From assembly GCA_017397105.1 (NCBI GenBank), contig JAFQKF010000033.1, positions 87,560-151,559 of the forward strand: a stretch of 64,000 nt of DNA, written 5' to 3'. A program made the position numbers and the translations under genes. The stretch comes from Clostridia bacterium (GTDB lineage Bacteria > Bacillota > Clostridia > Oscillospirales > Acutalibacteraceae). Under the pieces are notes generated by a model. It was given only the letters and a program-made list of their open reading frames with translations. It had not been told where the DNA came from and made no database searches. Positions 24,726 through 33,090 of this stretch are shown here, piece by piece. Within the stretch, counting starts at the first letter, position 1. Every line of letters starts with the position of its first letter.

Positions 24726-24754
24726 ATTTTATCACATAGAAATAATAAAGTAAA
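24726..24754 (-). promoter_or_regulatory. Promoter of the HAD-GH38 operon
   Basis: TTTACT (24749-24754), 17 nt, TAAAAT (24726-24731) on the minus strand. The -35 lies 33 nt from the -35 of the divergent GH38 promoter; the AT-rich spacer between them contains an imperfect palindrome. Confidence 0.6.
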
Positions 24755-24787
24755 CCGAAAAATAAAAAATATTATTTTATATATTTA

Positions 24788-24816
24788 TTGAAAATGTGAA
24801 AGGTTGGTGTTATACT
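24788..24816 (+). promoter_or_regulatory. Promoter of the large GH38 gene
   Basis: TTGAAA (24788-24793), 17 nt, TATACT (24811-24816), 51 nt before the TTG start. Confidence 0.75.
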
Positions 24817-24867
24817 TGATACGTGTAAATTTTTGCAAAAAAAGATTAACAAGAAAGGAAGATATTT

Positions 24868-27800
24868 TTGGCAGAAATTAAAAACTTTGACGCTGTTGCT
24901 TCCCTTGAAGCGATGGATGCTCACGTTGACGATTGGCGCGACGCCACAAAAGGTAAGCAGAGAGGAATTTTCTCCTTTGACGACCTTGTAACTGTTAAAC
25001 TCAAAACTCTTAAAAAGAGAATTTATACCGATATCGAAACCATTCCTGCATGGAAAATGAAGGAATGCATCTATAAAGGCATTGATGATTATGAATTCTT
25101 CTATGACGAGTGGAAAGAGCTCAACGTAGGTGACCGCTGGGGCAACAACGGCTGGAGCGCATTCTTCAAGAATTCCTTTGATATGCCCGCTCGCTTTGCA
25201 GGCAAGAAGGTAACTCTTAACGTTTATTTCGGCGGTGACTCCCTGCTTTCCGTAAACGGCGAACCCTATCAGGGTCTTGACCCCTTCAGGAACTCCGTAT
25301 TGCTCACCAACTGCGCAAAGGGTGACGAGCATTACGATATTGATATCGAGTCATATTACGTATGGCATTCAAATGAATCCACGGTTAAAACTCTTTCCTG
25401 CTCCTTCATCGGTGTTTCCGACCCTGAGATTGAAGAGATTTACTGGGATTTCAAAGCTGCTTTCAACGCACTCTTTATGCCTGTTCTTGATACAGGTCTC
25501 GGCGAGCTCATCAGAGCCGCTCTCAAGGAAGCGTTCACTCACGTAAACTTCGACCTTGAGGGTGAGGAATTCAAAGCAGAGCTCCGCCTTGCACAGAAGG
25601 TGCTTAAGGAAAAGGTTTACAATAACCCCAACTATGCATCAATCGGTAAGCTTGCTCTCGTAGGTAACTCCCACCTTGATATCGTTTTCATGTGGGCATA
25701 TAAAGAGTACGTACGCAAGCTTGGCAGAACTCACGCAACAATGCTCCGCCTTATGGAGCAGTACCCGGACTTTATCTTCTCTCAGAGCACAGCTGTTACA
25801 TATATCGAAATGGAAAAGAGATACCCCAACCTCTTTGAGCAGGTTAAGAAGCGCATTGAAGAGGGCAGATGGGAATACATCGGCGCAATGTGGGTTGAGC
25901 CTGACTGTAACCTCGTTTCAGGTGAATCCTTTGCCCGTCAGCTTCTTCACGGCGTAAGATATGCTGAAAAGACCTTCGGCATCACTCCCAAAACCTGCTG
26001 GGTTCCCGACGTTTTCGGTAACGGCTACGCAATGCCCCAGATTCTCAAGAAGGCAGGCGTTGAATATTTCGTAACTCATAAGATGGGTATCTGGAACGAT
26101 ACAAACCCCTGGCAGTATAATACCTTCTGGTGGGAAGGCCCCGACGGCTCCAAGATTTTCTCCATTGTTCCTCCCACTCACTTTATCGGCACCGTAGAGG
26201 CTGACTCCCTCAAGGTAAACTGGAGCAAGTATACCGATAAGGCAACAATCGGCGAGTCCATGTACTGCTACGGCTGGGGCGACGGCGGCGGCGGTGTTGA
26301 CACCGAAATGCTCGAATACGTAAAGCGTTACAGCAAGTTCCCCGGTCTTCCCGAGGCAAAGCCCAGCAAGATTGAAGATTCTCTTGCAAGAATGAAGGCG
26401 AATGCCACCGAAACCAATATCCCCACCTGGAAAGACGAGCTTTACCTTGAAGAGCACAGAGGCGTTCATACAACAAAGGCTCTTCTTAAGAAGCTCAACA
26501 GATACAGCGAGAATCTTTACCGTCAGGCAGAGCTTTTCTCAAGCATTGCAATGAAGTACGGTTACAAGTATCCTCTTGACAGACTCAACGAAGGCTGGCA
26601 GATGATTCTTACAAACCAGTTCCACGATTCTCTCCCCGGTTCACACATTACCGAAGTTTTCGGCGAGCTTTGCGCAATTTACGATAACATTATCGAAATC
26701 GGTGAGTCCGTAAGGGATGAAGCTCTCGGCGTTATCGCAGGCAATGCTGACGGCAGTGCCAAGTACGGCAAGCCCTTCGCTCTCTTCAACTCCCTCGGCG
26801 TAGCTGCAACCTCAAAGGTTGAGCTTCCCTACAAGGACGTTGAAATTTATGACGAAAACGGCAATAAGGTTCCTGCCCAGAAGTACGTTAAGCTTGACGG
26901 CAGCGAAGTTCTTGTTTTCGTAGCAAAGGACGTTCCTGCAGTAGGTTATAAAGTATACTACACCAAGCCCGGCACTGTTGCCGAGGCAAAGGCAGTTGAA
27001 GCAAACGAAGTTGAGAACAGCCGCTTCAAGGTTGTATTTGACGGGGCTGCTGAAATCACTTCCGTTTACGATAAGACAAACGCACGCGAAGTTCTCTGCG
27101 GCAAGGGTAACGTTTTCCGCATTTACGAGGACCTTCCCGGCAAGTACGATGCATGGGATATCGTTGCAACATACGTTGACCGTGAGTTTGAAACAAAGCC
27201 CGGTAAGATTGCCGGAGTCAGCATCGGTGACGTATTCACCTGCGTTACAATCCTCAAGGATGTAAATAAGTCACAGGTTAAGCAGAACATTCTTCTTTAC
27301 AACGAGCTTGACCGCATTGATTTTGATACCTACATCAACTGGAATGAGCAGGAGAAGCTTCTTAAGGTTGGCTTTGACGTTGATATCAAGGCTCAGAAGT
27401 TCACAAGAGATATCGCTTACGCAACCATCGAAAGCTCCAACTACCGCCACAATCCTTACGATAAGGCAAAGTTTGAGGTTTCTGCTCATAACTTCATTGA
27501 TATGTCTGAAGATGCTTACGGACTTTCAATCCTCAACGATTGCAAGTACGGTTATGAGGTAGATAAGCAGAGAATGATTATAACTCTCCTCAAGGCTCCC
27601 ATGAATCCTGACCCCAAGTCAGACAGAGGCGAGCACTACTTCACATATTCTCTCTATCCTCACGCAGGCAGCTGGAAGCAGGCTGAAACCATCACAAGAG
27701 GTCTTGAAATCAACAACCCCATGAAGGCTGTTGAGCTTGATGAAAATGCCAAGGGTGATGCGGTCAAGTCCTTCATCAGCGTTTCTGCATCCAACGTTCC

Positions 27801-28032
27801 TCTTGAGGCAGTCAAGAAGTGCGAGGATGAGGATGCTTACATTGTAAGATTTGTTGAAAAGACAGGCGCGCGCACCGACGTTACCGTTGATTTCTTCAGC
27901 GATATTGCAGAAGTAAGCGAATGCGACCTTCTTGAAAGAAACGACGTGGCATTTGACGGCTTTGAGGGCAACAAGCTCAGCTTTGCAATCAATCCCTTTG
28001 AAATCAAGTGCTTCAAGGTTAAAACAAAATAA
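24868..28032 (+). CDS. GH38 alpha-mannosidase, large Ams1-like type
   Basis: A 1054-residue cytosolic enzyme. It has an N-terminal accessory beta-domain (about residues 80-190), then the catalytic domain with the zinc motif NSHLDIVFMW (His269, Asp271), the nucleophile segment WVPDVFGNGYAMPQIL (Asp381), and large C-terminal beta-domains. The start is TTG at 24868 with AAGGAAG 6 nt upstream. Unlike its GH38 neighbour it keeps the nucleophile. It is divergent from the HAD-GH38 operon and followed by an esterase gene, so the region looks like a mannose-glycan use locus. Confidence 0.92.
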   Translation: MAEIKNFDAVASLEAMDAHVDDWRDATKGKQRGIFSFDDLVTVKLKTLKKRIYTDIETIPAWKMKECIYKGIDDYEFFYDEWKELNVGDRWGNNGWSAFFKNSFDMPARFAGKKVTLNVYFGGDSLLSVNGEPYQGLDPFRNSVLLTNCAKGDEHYDIDIESYYVWHSNESTVKTLSCSFIGVSDPEIEEIYWDFKAAFNALFMPVLDTGLGELIRAALKEAFTHVNFDLEGEEFKAELRLAQKVLKEKVYNNPNYASIGKLALVGNSHLDIVFMWAYKEYVRKLGRTHATMLRLMEQYPDFIFSQSTAVTYIEMEKRYPNLFEQVKKRIEEGRWEYIGAMWVEPDCNLVSGESFARQLLHGVRYAEKTFGITPKTCWVPDVFGNGYAMPQILKKAGVEYFVTHKMGIWNDTNPWQYNTFWWEGPDGSKIFSIVPPTHFIGTVEADSLKVNWSKYTDKATIGESMYCYGWGDGGGGVDTEMLEYVKRYSKFPGLPEAKPSKIEDSLARMKANATETNIPTWKDELYLEEHRGVHTTKALLKKLNRYSENLYRQAELFSSIAMKYGYKYPLDRLNEGWQMILTNQFHDSLPGSHITEVFGELCAIYDNIIEIGESVRDEALGVIAGNADGSAKYGKPFALFNSLGVAATSKVELPYKDVEIYDENGNKVPAQKYVKLDGSEVLVFVAKDVPAVGYKVYYTKPGTVAEAKAVEANEVENSRFKVVFDGAAEITSVYDKTNAREVLCGKGNVFRIYEDLPGKYDAWDIVATYVDREFETKPGKIAGVSIGDVFTCVTILKDVNKSQVKQNILLYNELDRIDFDTYINWNEQEKLLKVGFDVDIKAQKFTRDIAYATIESSNYRHNPYDKAKFEVSAHNFIDMSEDAYGLSILNDCKYGYEVDKQRMIITLLKAPMNPDPKSDRGEHYFTYSLYPHAGSWKQAETITRGLEINNPMKAVELDENAKGDAVKSFISVSASNVPLEAVKKCEDEDAYIVRFVEKTGARTDVTVDFFSDIAEVSECDLLERNDVAFDGFEGNKLSFAINPFEIKCFKVKTK

Positions 28033-28050
28033 TTTTGCGGGAGTGACAGC

Positions 28051-28791
28051 ATGAAAACTCAGTTTATAGAGCTTGCAAACGAAGGCGTAAGCCTTACCGC
28101 TTACATCCTTGATTCATCCCCCGAACTCAGCAATTGGGAAAAAAGACCCGCTGTTCTTGTTATCCCCGGCGGAGCATACAAGTTTTGCTCCGACCGTGAG
28201 GCTGAGCCTGTAGCCATGGCTTTTTGCGCAAGGGGCTACAACGCATTTGTGCTTCGCTATTCAATCGGCGAGGGCAAGGCGGCATTCCCCCGTCCTCTGG
28301 ACGATGCAAAGCAGGCGCTTTCAATGATTCGCGAAAAAGCGGATGAATGGAATATTGAGGTTGATAAAATTGCGGCAATCGGATTTTCGGCAGGCGGTCA
28401 TCTTTGCGCCTCGCTTTCCGCAATGTCCGATATCAAGCCCAATGCATCAATTCTCTGCTATCCGTGCATTCTTGAATCCATGAGTTCGATTCTTGCAGAG
28501 CCTATACCTTCCGTTGATGCTTACGTTGATGCAAATACTCCGCCTACCTTTATTGTTTCCAGCAGAGAGGACGGCGCCGTGCCCATAGAGAATTCCCTTC
28601 GCTATGCGGATGCCCTTGAAAAAGCGGGTGTTGACTTTGAAATGCATATCTACGCAAAGGGTCATCACGGATTTTCACTTGCAAATTCCGTTGTTTATTC
28701 CCACATGGATGCCCTTGAATACAACAAGCATCTTTCCGGCTGGTTTGATATATGCATGACTTGGCTTAATAAAACGTTTGGCATAAAGTAA
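28051..28791 (+). CDS. Alpha/beta hydrolase, carbohydrate-esterase-like
   Basis: A 246-residue cytosolic hydrolase of the acetyl-xylan/feruloyl esterase-like (BD-FAE) group. The oxyanion segment VIPGGAYKF, nucleophile elbow GFSAGGHL (Ser about 118), acid Asp in SREDGAVP and His in KGHHGFS are in order. It starts 18 nt after the GH38 gene and is very likely co-transcribed. It may deacetylate oligosaccharides before or after mannosidase action; the substrate is inferred only from context. Confidence 0.85.
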   Translation: MKTQFIELANEGVSLTAYILDSSPELSNWEKRPAVLVIPGGAYKFCSDREAEPVAMAFCARGYNAFVLRYSIGEGKAAFPRPLDDAKQALSMIREKADEWNIEVDKIAAIGFSAGGHLCASLSAMSDIKPNASILCYPCILESMSSILAEPIPSVDAYVDANTPPTFIVSSREDGAVPIENSLRYADALEKAGVDFEMHIYAKGHHGFSLANSVVYSHMDALEYNKHLSGWFDICMTWLNKTFGIK

Positions 28792-28802
28792 AAAGGATAA
28801 CA

Positions 28803-28833
28803 AAAAGCGACTTGCATCGTGCAAGTCGCTTTT
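28803..28833. terminator. Bidirectional terminator between the esterase and FemX-like genes
   Basis: A perfect 14-bp stem (AAAAGCGACTTGCA/TGCAAGTCGCTTTT, loop TCG) has T-runs on both strands. Confidence 0.95.
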
Positions 28834-28845
28834 AACTTTAACAAA

Positions 28846-29898
28846 CTATTTTCTGTTAATGATTTTCGCCCTTATCTTTTTGGTCTTTTTGAGCAGCTTC
28901 TGAGCGAAGTTTACCGCAAAGAATCCGAGCTTGTTTATGATAAGGTCTGCCTCGCCCATGAATTCCATGTATTCGGGGCAGAACTTTTTCTTGAAAACGA
29001 AAATTCCGTGAAGCGGATTATTTTCATCGGGATATCCGCCTCTCAGGTCATAATAACGGCAGCCCTTGGAGAGGGACCATTTTATTGCCTCCCACTGAAG
29101 CAGATAGTTTGGCTGGAGCTTTCTGTGTGAATTTGAGCTTGCGCCGTAAAGCCACCACACCTTGTCGCCGTAAAGCACGTGGAGAGTGCAGCCGATTGCC
29201 TCGCCCTCGTAGTAAGCAAAGCAGATTCTTGCATTTTCGCCGTAGGCTTCCATAACTCTTCTGAAGTATTCGGGTCCGCGGGTTGCGAAGTTGTCCCTTT
29301 CGCCGGTGATTACCATGATTCTGTGGAATTCTTCAACGGACTCAATACCCTTTTCAACGATTTCGACGTTGTTCTTTATAGCGTATCTTACGGCATTTCT
29401 TGCCTTGGGATGAATAAGCATCATTGCCTCTTCCTCGTTTTCGCCGTTGAGGGGGAGGCGGAAAATATACCTTGACTGTATGGTGTTGTAATCGGCGTTT
29501 CTGTCCTTGAAGGTAAAGCCGAGTTTTTCAAGCAGAGAGGTGTATTTTTCGTTGGTAACAAGAGCGTCCGTATCAATGGTGAAAGCGTAGGCCTTGTTCT
29601 TTACGCCGTAATCTCTTGCGGCGGTAAGAAGCTCCGTTACGGTTTCTTCATCGTCAAGGTCGCATACAGGGCCTCTTGGTGCATACATCATTGACCAGGG
29701 CATCATCGGCATTTTGCGAAGCAGGATTGCGCAAACGCCTCTTATGCTGCCGTTTTCATCCCTTGAGATGATACCGCGCCAGCTCCAGTTATTCTTAACC
29801 TTTCCCCATGCGCTCGCCTGCATCATATGACCCTTGGGGCTTGATGCTACAAACGCGTCAAATTCTGCGGCATTGTCAATTTTTACAATCTCAATCAT
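28846..29898 (-). CDS. FemX/FemAB-type peptidoglycan bridge aminoacyltransferase
   Basis: A 350-residue tRNA-dependent amino-acid transferase-like protein with two GNAT-like folds. Typical features are the N-terminal QASAWGKVK motif, MMYAPRGPVCD, and the C-terminal IGCTLHVLYGDKVWWLYGAS (in part) and YYDLRGGYPDENNPLHGIFVFKKKF region. Family members attach the first residue of the interpeptide bridge to lipid II. Its start overlaps the cca stop by 8 nt, so the two are coupled. Confidence 0.9.
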   Translation of the reverse strand: MIEIVKIDNAAEFDAFVASSPKGHMMQASAWGKVKNNWSWRGIISRDENGSIRGVCAILLRKMPMMPWSMMYAPRGPVCDLDDEETVTELLTAARDYGVKNKAYAFTIDTDALVTNEKYTSLLEKLGFTFKDRNADYNTIQSRYIFRLPLNGENEEEAMMLIHPKARNAVRYAIKNNVEIVEKGIESVEEFHRIMVITGERDNFATRGPEYFRRVMEAYGENARICFAYYEGEAIGCTLHVLYGDKVWWLYGASSNSHRKLQPNYLLQWEAIKWSLSKGCRYYDLRGGYPDENNPLHGIFVFKKKFCPEYMEFMGEADLIINKLGFFAVNFAQKLLKKTKKIRAKIINRK

Positions 29899-31102
29899 GG
29901 TTTTTCTCCTTATATAATGCTTTAGCTTTTTCTGTAAGTGCTTCGGTGGTGTTGGGGATTTCTTCGCTGAGCACGCAATCGAGCAGCAGGCTCAGTATTT
30001 CACCCACCTGAACTCCTTTTGCGCCCGTACTGTCTGAAACGTTTTTGCCGTTTATCGCGAGCCCTGAAATGCTGACACATTCTCCGTTTTCAAAGATTTT
30101 TTTTGCTTCGGAAAACAGATTTTCATCAAAAGACGGAAAGACCGCCTTCTGAAAGCTGAGAAGCTCTGAAAAGTATTCTTCCGATAGGATGCCTGCAAGC
30201 TTTCTGAATTCGGATTTTGAAAGTGCGGATAAATCGGTTTTGCCGTATTTTATAAGTGTGCCGCAAAGGGCGATGAATTTATTTGAAAGACGCAGACGCC
30301 TGAGCACTTCGGGTGCCGCATCTGGCACGTCGAGCAGCAGCGCCGCCAATGCGTGCTCTGCACAGGGCTTGCAGCGTGAAAGAATAACGGGAGCTTGTCC
30401 GTTTATGCCGCTTTCGAATTCGGGTACAATGCAGGTGAATACTTCCTTGAATTCACTTGTTATTTTAGCCGCATTTGTTCCGCATATAAGCCTGCAAAGC
30501 TCTTTTGTTATTCTTTCAATTGCTACGTTTCTGAGCAGTAAACGGTTTTTGCGTATGCTTTTTGCTGTGTTTTCTTCAACTGAAAATCCGAGCACCGATG
30601 CAAAACGCAAAGCCCTTATGATTCTTAACGCATCTTCGTTGAATCTTGTGTCAGGGTCGCCGACACAGCGTATGATTTTATTTTTCAAATCCTCCTGCGA
30701 GGAGAAAATATCAACCAGCCCGTCACGGTGATTATAGGCCATTGCGTTTACCGTGAAATCCCTGCGTGATAAATCGAGACAGATATCCTTTGTGAATTCA
30801 ACACTGTCAGGGTGACGGTTGTCAGAATATCCCGCATCGATGCGGAAGGTTGTAATTTCGATCGGTTCACCGTTTATAATTACGGTTACGGTGCCGTGCT
30901 TGATGCCTGTATCAATCACTCTCTTGCCGGCAAACACCTCTTTTGTCTGCTGAGCAAGAGCGCTTGTGGCGATATCCCAGTCGTTTGCGTGCCTGCCGTC
31001 AAGGCAATCCCTTACCGCTCCGCCTACAGCATAGGCATCAAACCCTGCATCAAGCAGAGCTTCAATTGCACTATTGACATTGGCGGGGATTTCAATTAAC
31101 AT
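29891..31102 (-). CDS. cca: CCA tRNA nucleotidyltransferase
   Basis: Class II nucleotidyltransferase that adds or repairs the tRNA 3' CCA. In 403 residues it shows the nucleotidyltransferase signature GGAVRDCLDGR and catalytic DWDIAT (DxD), the RRDFTVNAMAYN motif and the EDALRIIRALRFAS motif, followed by the helical C-terminal region. The one tRNA in this window already encodes CCA, so repair or other tRNAs would be the main targets. A divergent gene starts only 27 nt away. Confidence 0.93.
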   Translation of the reverse strand: MLIEIPANVNSAIEALLDAGFDAYAVGGAVRDCLDGRHANDWDIATSALAQQTKEVFAGKRVIDTGIKHGTVTVIINGEPIEITTFRIDAGYSDNRHPDSVEFTKDICLDLSRRDFTVNAMAYNHRDGLVDIFSSQEDLKNKIIRCVGDPDTRFNEDALRIIRALRFASVLGFSVEENTAKSIRKNRLLLRNVAIERITKELCRLICGTNAAKITSEFKEVFTCIVPEFESGINGQAPVILSRCKPCAEHALAALLLDVPDAAPEVLRRLRLSNKFIALCGTLIKYGKTDLSALSKSEFRKLAGILSEEYFSELLSFQKAVFPSFDENLFSEAKKIFENGECVSISGLAINGKNVSDSTGAKGVQVGEILSLLLDCVLSEEIPNTTEALTEKAKALYKEKNHD

Positions 31103-31129
31103 AATGTTACTCCAAGGAGGTAAGGATTT

Positions 31130-31468
31130 ATGAATATTCAGATTTTCGGCACTTCAAAATGCTTTGATACCAAAAAGGCTCAGCGTTGGTTCAAGGAGCG
31201 ATCCATCAAGTTTCAGTATATAGACCTTACGCAGAAGAACATGAGTAAGGGAGAATACAACAGCGTCAAGGCTGCGGTGGGCTCAATGGAAGCGTTGGTA
31301 AATGAAAAATCCAAGGCATACGAAAAGCATTTTATGAAGTATATCACAAAGGAAGCGGCGGAGGAAAAGCTGCTCGAATACGGCGAGCTTTTCAGAACTC
31401 CCATTGTACGCAACGGAAAGCAGGCAACCGTGGGTTACTGCCCCGACGTGTGGAAAAACTGGGAATGA
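31130..31468 (+). CDS. ArsC/Spx-family thioredoxin-fold protein
   Basis: A 112-residue protein of the arsenate reductase/Spx family. The N-terminal motif is TSKCFDTKKAQRWF: the active Cys (about residue 11) is kept, but the second Cys of the Spx CxxC is Thr. The C-terminal RTPIVRNGKQATVGY region is typical of the fold. No ars genes are near, so arsenate reduction is not implied. The start has a strong AAGGAGG site, and it must take its promoter from within cca, since only 27 nt separate the divergent starts. Confidence 0.82.
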   Translation: MNIQIFGTSKCFDTKKAQRWFKERSIKFQYIDLTQKNMSKGEYNSVKAAVGSMEALVNEKSKAYEKHFMKYITKEAAEEKLLEYGELFRTPIVRNGKQATVGYCPDVWKNWE

Positions 31469-31474
31469 TTTCAG

Positions 31475-31513
31475 AGCGGAGAATCCTGCTTGAGGATTCT
31501 CTGCTTTTATTTT
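31475..31513 (+). terminator. Terminator of the ArsC-like gene
   Basis: AGC-G-GAGAATCC pairs with GGATTCTC-T-GCT, followed by TTTTATTTTTT that runs up to the convergent fucosidase stop codon. Confidence 0.85.
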
Positions 31514-32935
31514 TTAATATGCTTCAAATTTTTCGATTGTTGCAAAGCAGCGTGCTTTTTCTATAACAAGCTTTATATAACGTGTTCTTGCTTCACGGAA
31601 GCGGCAGATACGCTTGTGACCTATAACGGTTTCCTTGGCAACTCTTTTCCATTTGCCGTCAAGCTGAATGTAAAGTGAGAATTCCTCAATCTGCTGACCG
31701 GTACGGATATGCTCCGAAAGCACGACCTTGTCAATATCGTATTCGTCGCCGAGGTCGAGCACAAGCTGAGCGCCCTCGGGGTCGTTGCCCGAGTGCCAGT
31801 ATTTGCCCGTGTTTTCCGTAAGTGCCATCTGACCGCAGTGGGCTTTGTCAAGGTGTCTGTTATCGGTAACGGTTGATGAAGCTGCAAGGTCCTCGTTAAA
31901 CTCAATTTCAAGCTGAGCGCCTACGGAGAGAAGAGTTTCTATATCCTTTTCGCTGAATTTGCCCTCCATATTGGGGGCGATATTGAGCAGGAAAGATGCG
32001 TTTGCACCAACGGAATTGAAATAAATCTCCATTAACTTAGAAAGAGGCTTTACAGAGTAATCCTCTCTTTCATGGTAAAACCATCCCTTACGCAGGGAAA
32101 CGTTTACCTCGGCAGGGTACCAGATGAGGCGGTTGCATTTTTTGATTGCCTTTCTGCTGCCTATATCGAGGGTGGTGTGGCTGATTTTTTTAGGAGGCTT
32201 TGAAACGTCCTTCTGAGATTCGGCGGCAATAAGCTCTGCGTTACTGTACCAATAGGGCACTACGCTCCATTCACTCTTTCTGCACACGCCGGATTCGTTG
32301 CCGACCCAGCGCACGTCGGGACCTGTTACCGAAATAACGGCATCGGGCTGAAGCTTTCTTATAAGCTTGTAATAGCCTTCCCAGTCATACTCCTGCTTTT
32401 TGCCGTTTGCGCCTTCGCCGCAGGCACCGTCAAGCCACACGCAGAATATGTCACCGTAATTTGTGAGCAGCTCTGTGAGCTGATTCTTGAAGAATTTATT
32501 GTAGGCTTCACCCTCGCCGTAGCGGGGGTCGTGCCTGTCCCAGGGGGAGATGTAAATTCCGAATTTGAGCCCGTACTCACGGCAGGCATCCGCACATTCA
32601 CGCACAACGTCGCCTGTGCCGTCTTTCCACAGGCTGTATTTTACGCTGTGGTCTGTGTATGCCGAGGGCCAGAGGCAAAATCCGTCATGGTGCTTGGCGG
32701 TGAGAATCATAGCCTTCATTCCTGAAAGCTTTATGAGCCTCGCCCACATACGTGCATCAAGATTTGTGGGGTTGAAAAGCTCGGGGTCTTCAGCGCCCGT
32801 GCCCCACTCACTGTCGGTAAAGGTGTTCATTCCGAAATGAATGAAGGCGTAGAATTCAAGCTCCTGCCACGCAAGCTGCCTTTCGCTGGGCACTATGCTT
32901 GCCGCATACTTGATGTACTCGTTGCTTTTTGCCAT
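31514..32935 (-). CDS. GH29 alpha-L-fucosidase with a C-terminal discoidin-like domain
   Basis: A 473-residue cytosolic enzyme. The catalytic (beta/alpha)8-like domain has FIHFGMNTFTDSEWG, MILTAKHHDGFCLWPS, the GIYISPWDRHDPRYG segment and the nucleophile Asp in CVWLDGACGEGA. About residues 340-473 form an F5/8-type (discoidin, CBM32-like) domain. The layout fits the GH29-B subgroup that prefers branched alpha-1,3/4-fucosides, as on Lewis-type host glycans. It has its own promoter and no transporter next to it. Confidence 0.92.
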   Translation of the reverse strand: MAKSNEYIKYAASIVPSERQLAWQELEFYAFIHFGMNTFTDSEWGTGAEDPELFNPTNLDARMWARLIKLSGMKAMILTAKHHDGFCLWPSAYTDHSVKYSLWKDGTGDVVRECADACREYGLKFGIYISPWDRHDPRYGEGEAYNKFFKNQLTELLTNYGDIFCVWLDGACGEGANGKKQEYDWEGYYKLIRKLQPDAVISVTGPDVRWVGNESGVCRKSEWSVVPYWYSNAELIAAESQKDVSKPPKKISHTTLDIGSRKAIKKCNRLIWYPAEVNVSLRKGWFYHEREDYSVKPLSKLMEIYFNSVGANASFLLNIAPNMEGKFSEKDIETLLSVGAQLEIEFNEDLAASSTVTDNRHLDKAHCGQMALTENTGKYWHSGNDPEGAQLVLDLGDEYDIDKVVLSEHIRTGQQIEEFSLYIQLDGKWKRVAKETVIGHKRICRFREARTRYIKLVIEKARCFATIEKFEAY

Positions 32936-32976
32936 TGTGTATCTCCCTTCGGGTGAAAAATTACATATTTAATATT

Positions 32977-33005
32977 AGAATACCACATGCTGACTTAAAA
33001 GTAAA
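32977..33005 (-). promoter_or_regulatory. Promoter of the fucosidase gene
   Basis: TTTACT (33000-33005), 17 nt ending in TGTGG, TATTCT (32977-32982) on the minus strand. Confidence 0.55.
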
Positions 33006-33031
33006 TGATTAAATTAAAATAATACAATATA

Positions 33032-33060
33032 TTGCTTTTTTTCCATATAAGGAGTATTAT
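33032..33060 (+). promoter_or_regulatory. Promoter of the secreted hydrolase gene at 33091
   Basis: TTGCTT (33032-33037), 17 nt, TATTAT (33055-33060), 30 nt before the ATG. Confidence 0.6.
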
Positions 33061-33090
33061 TATATATATTGCAGTTTTGGAGGTAATTTT

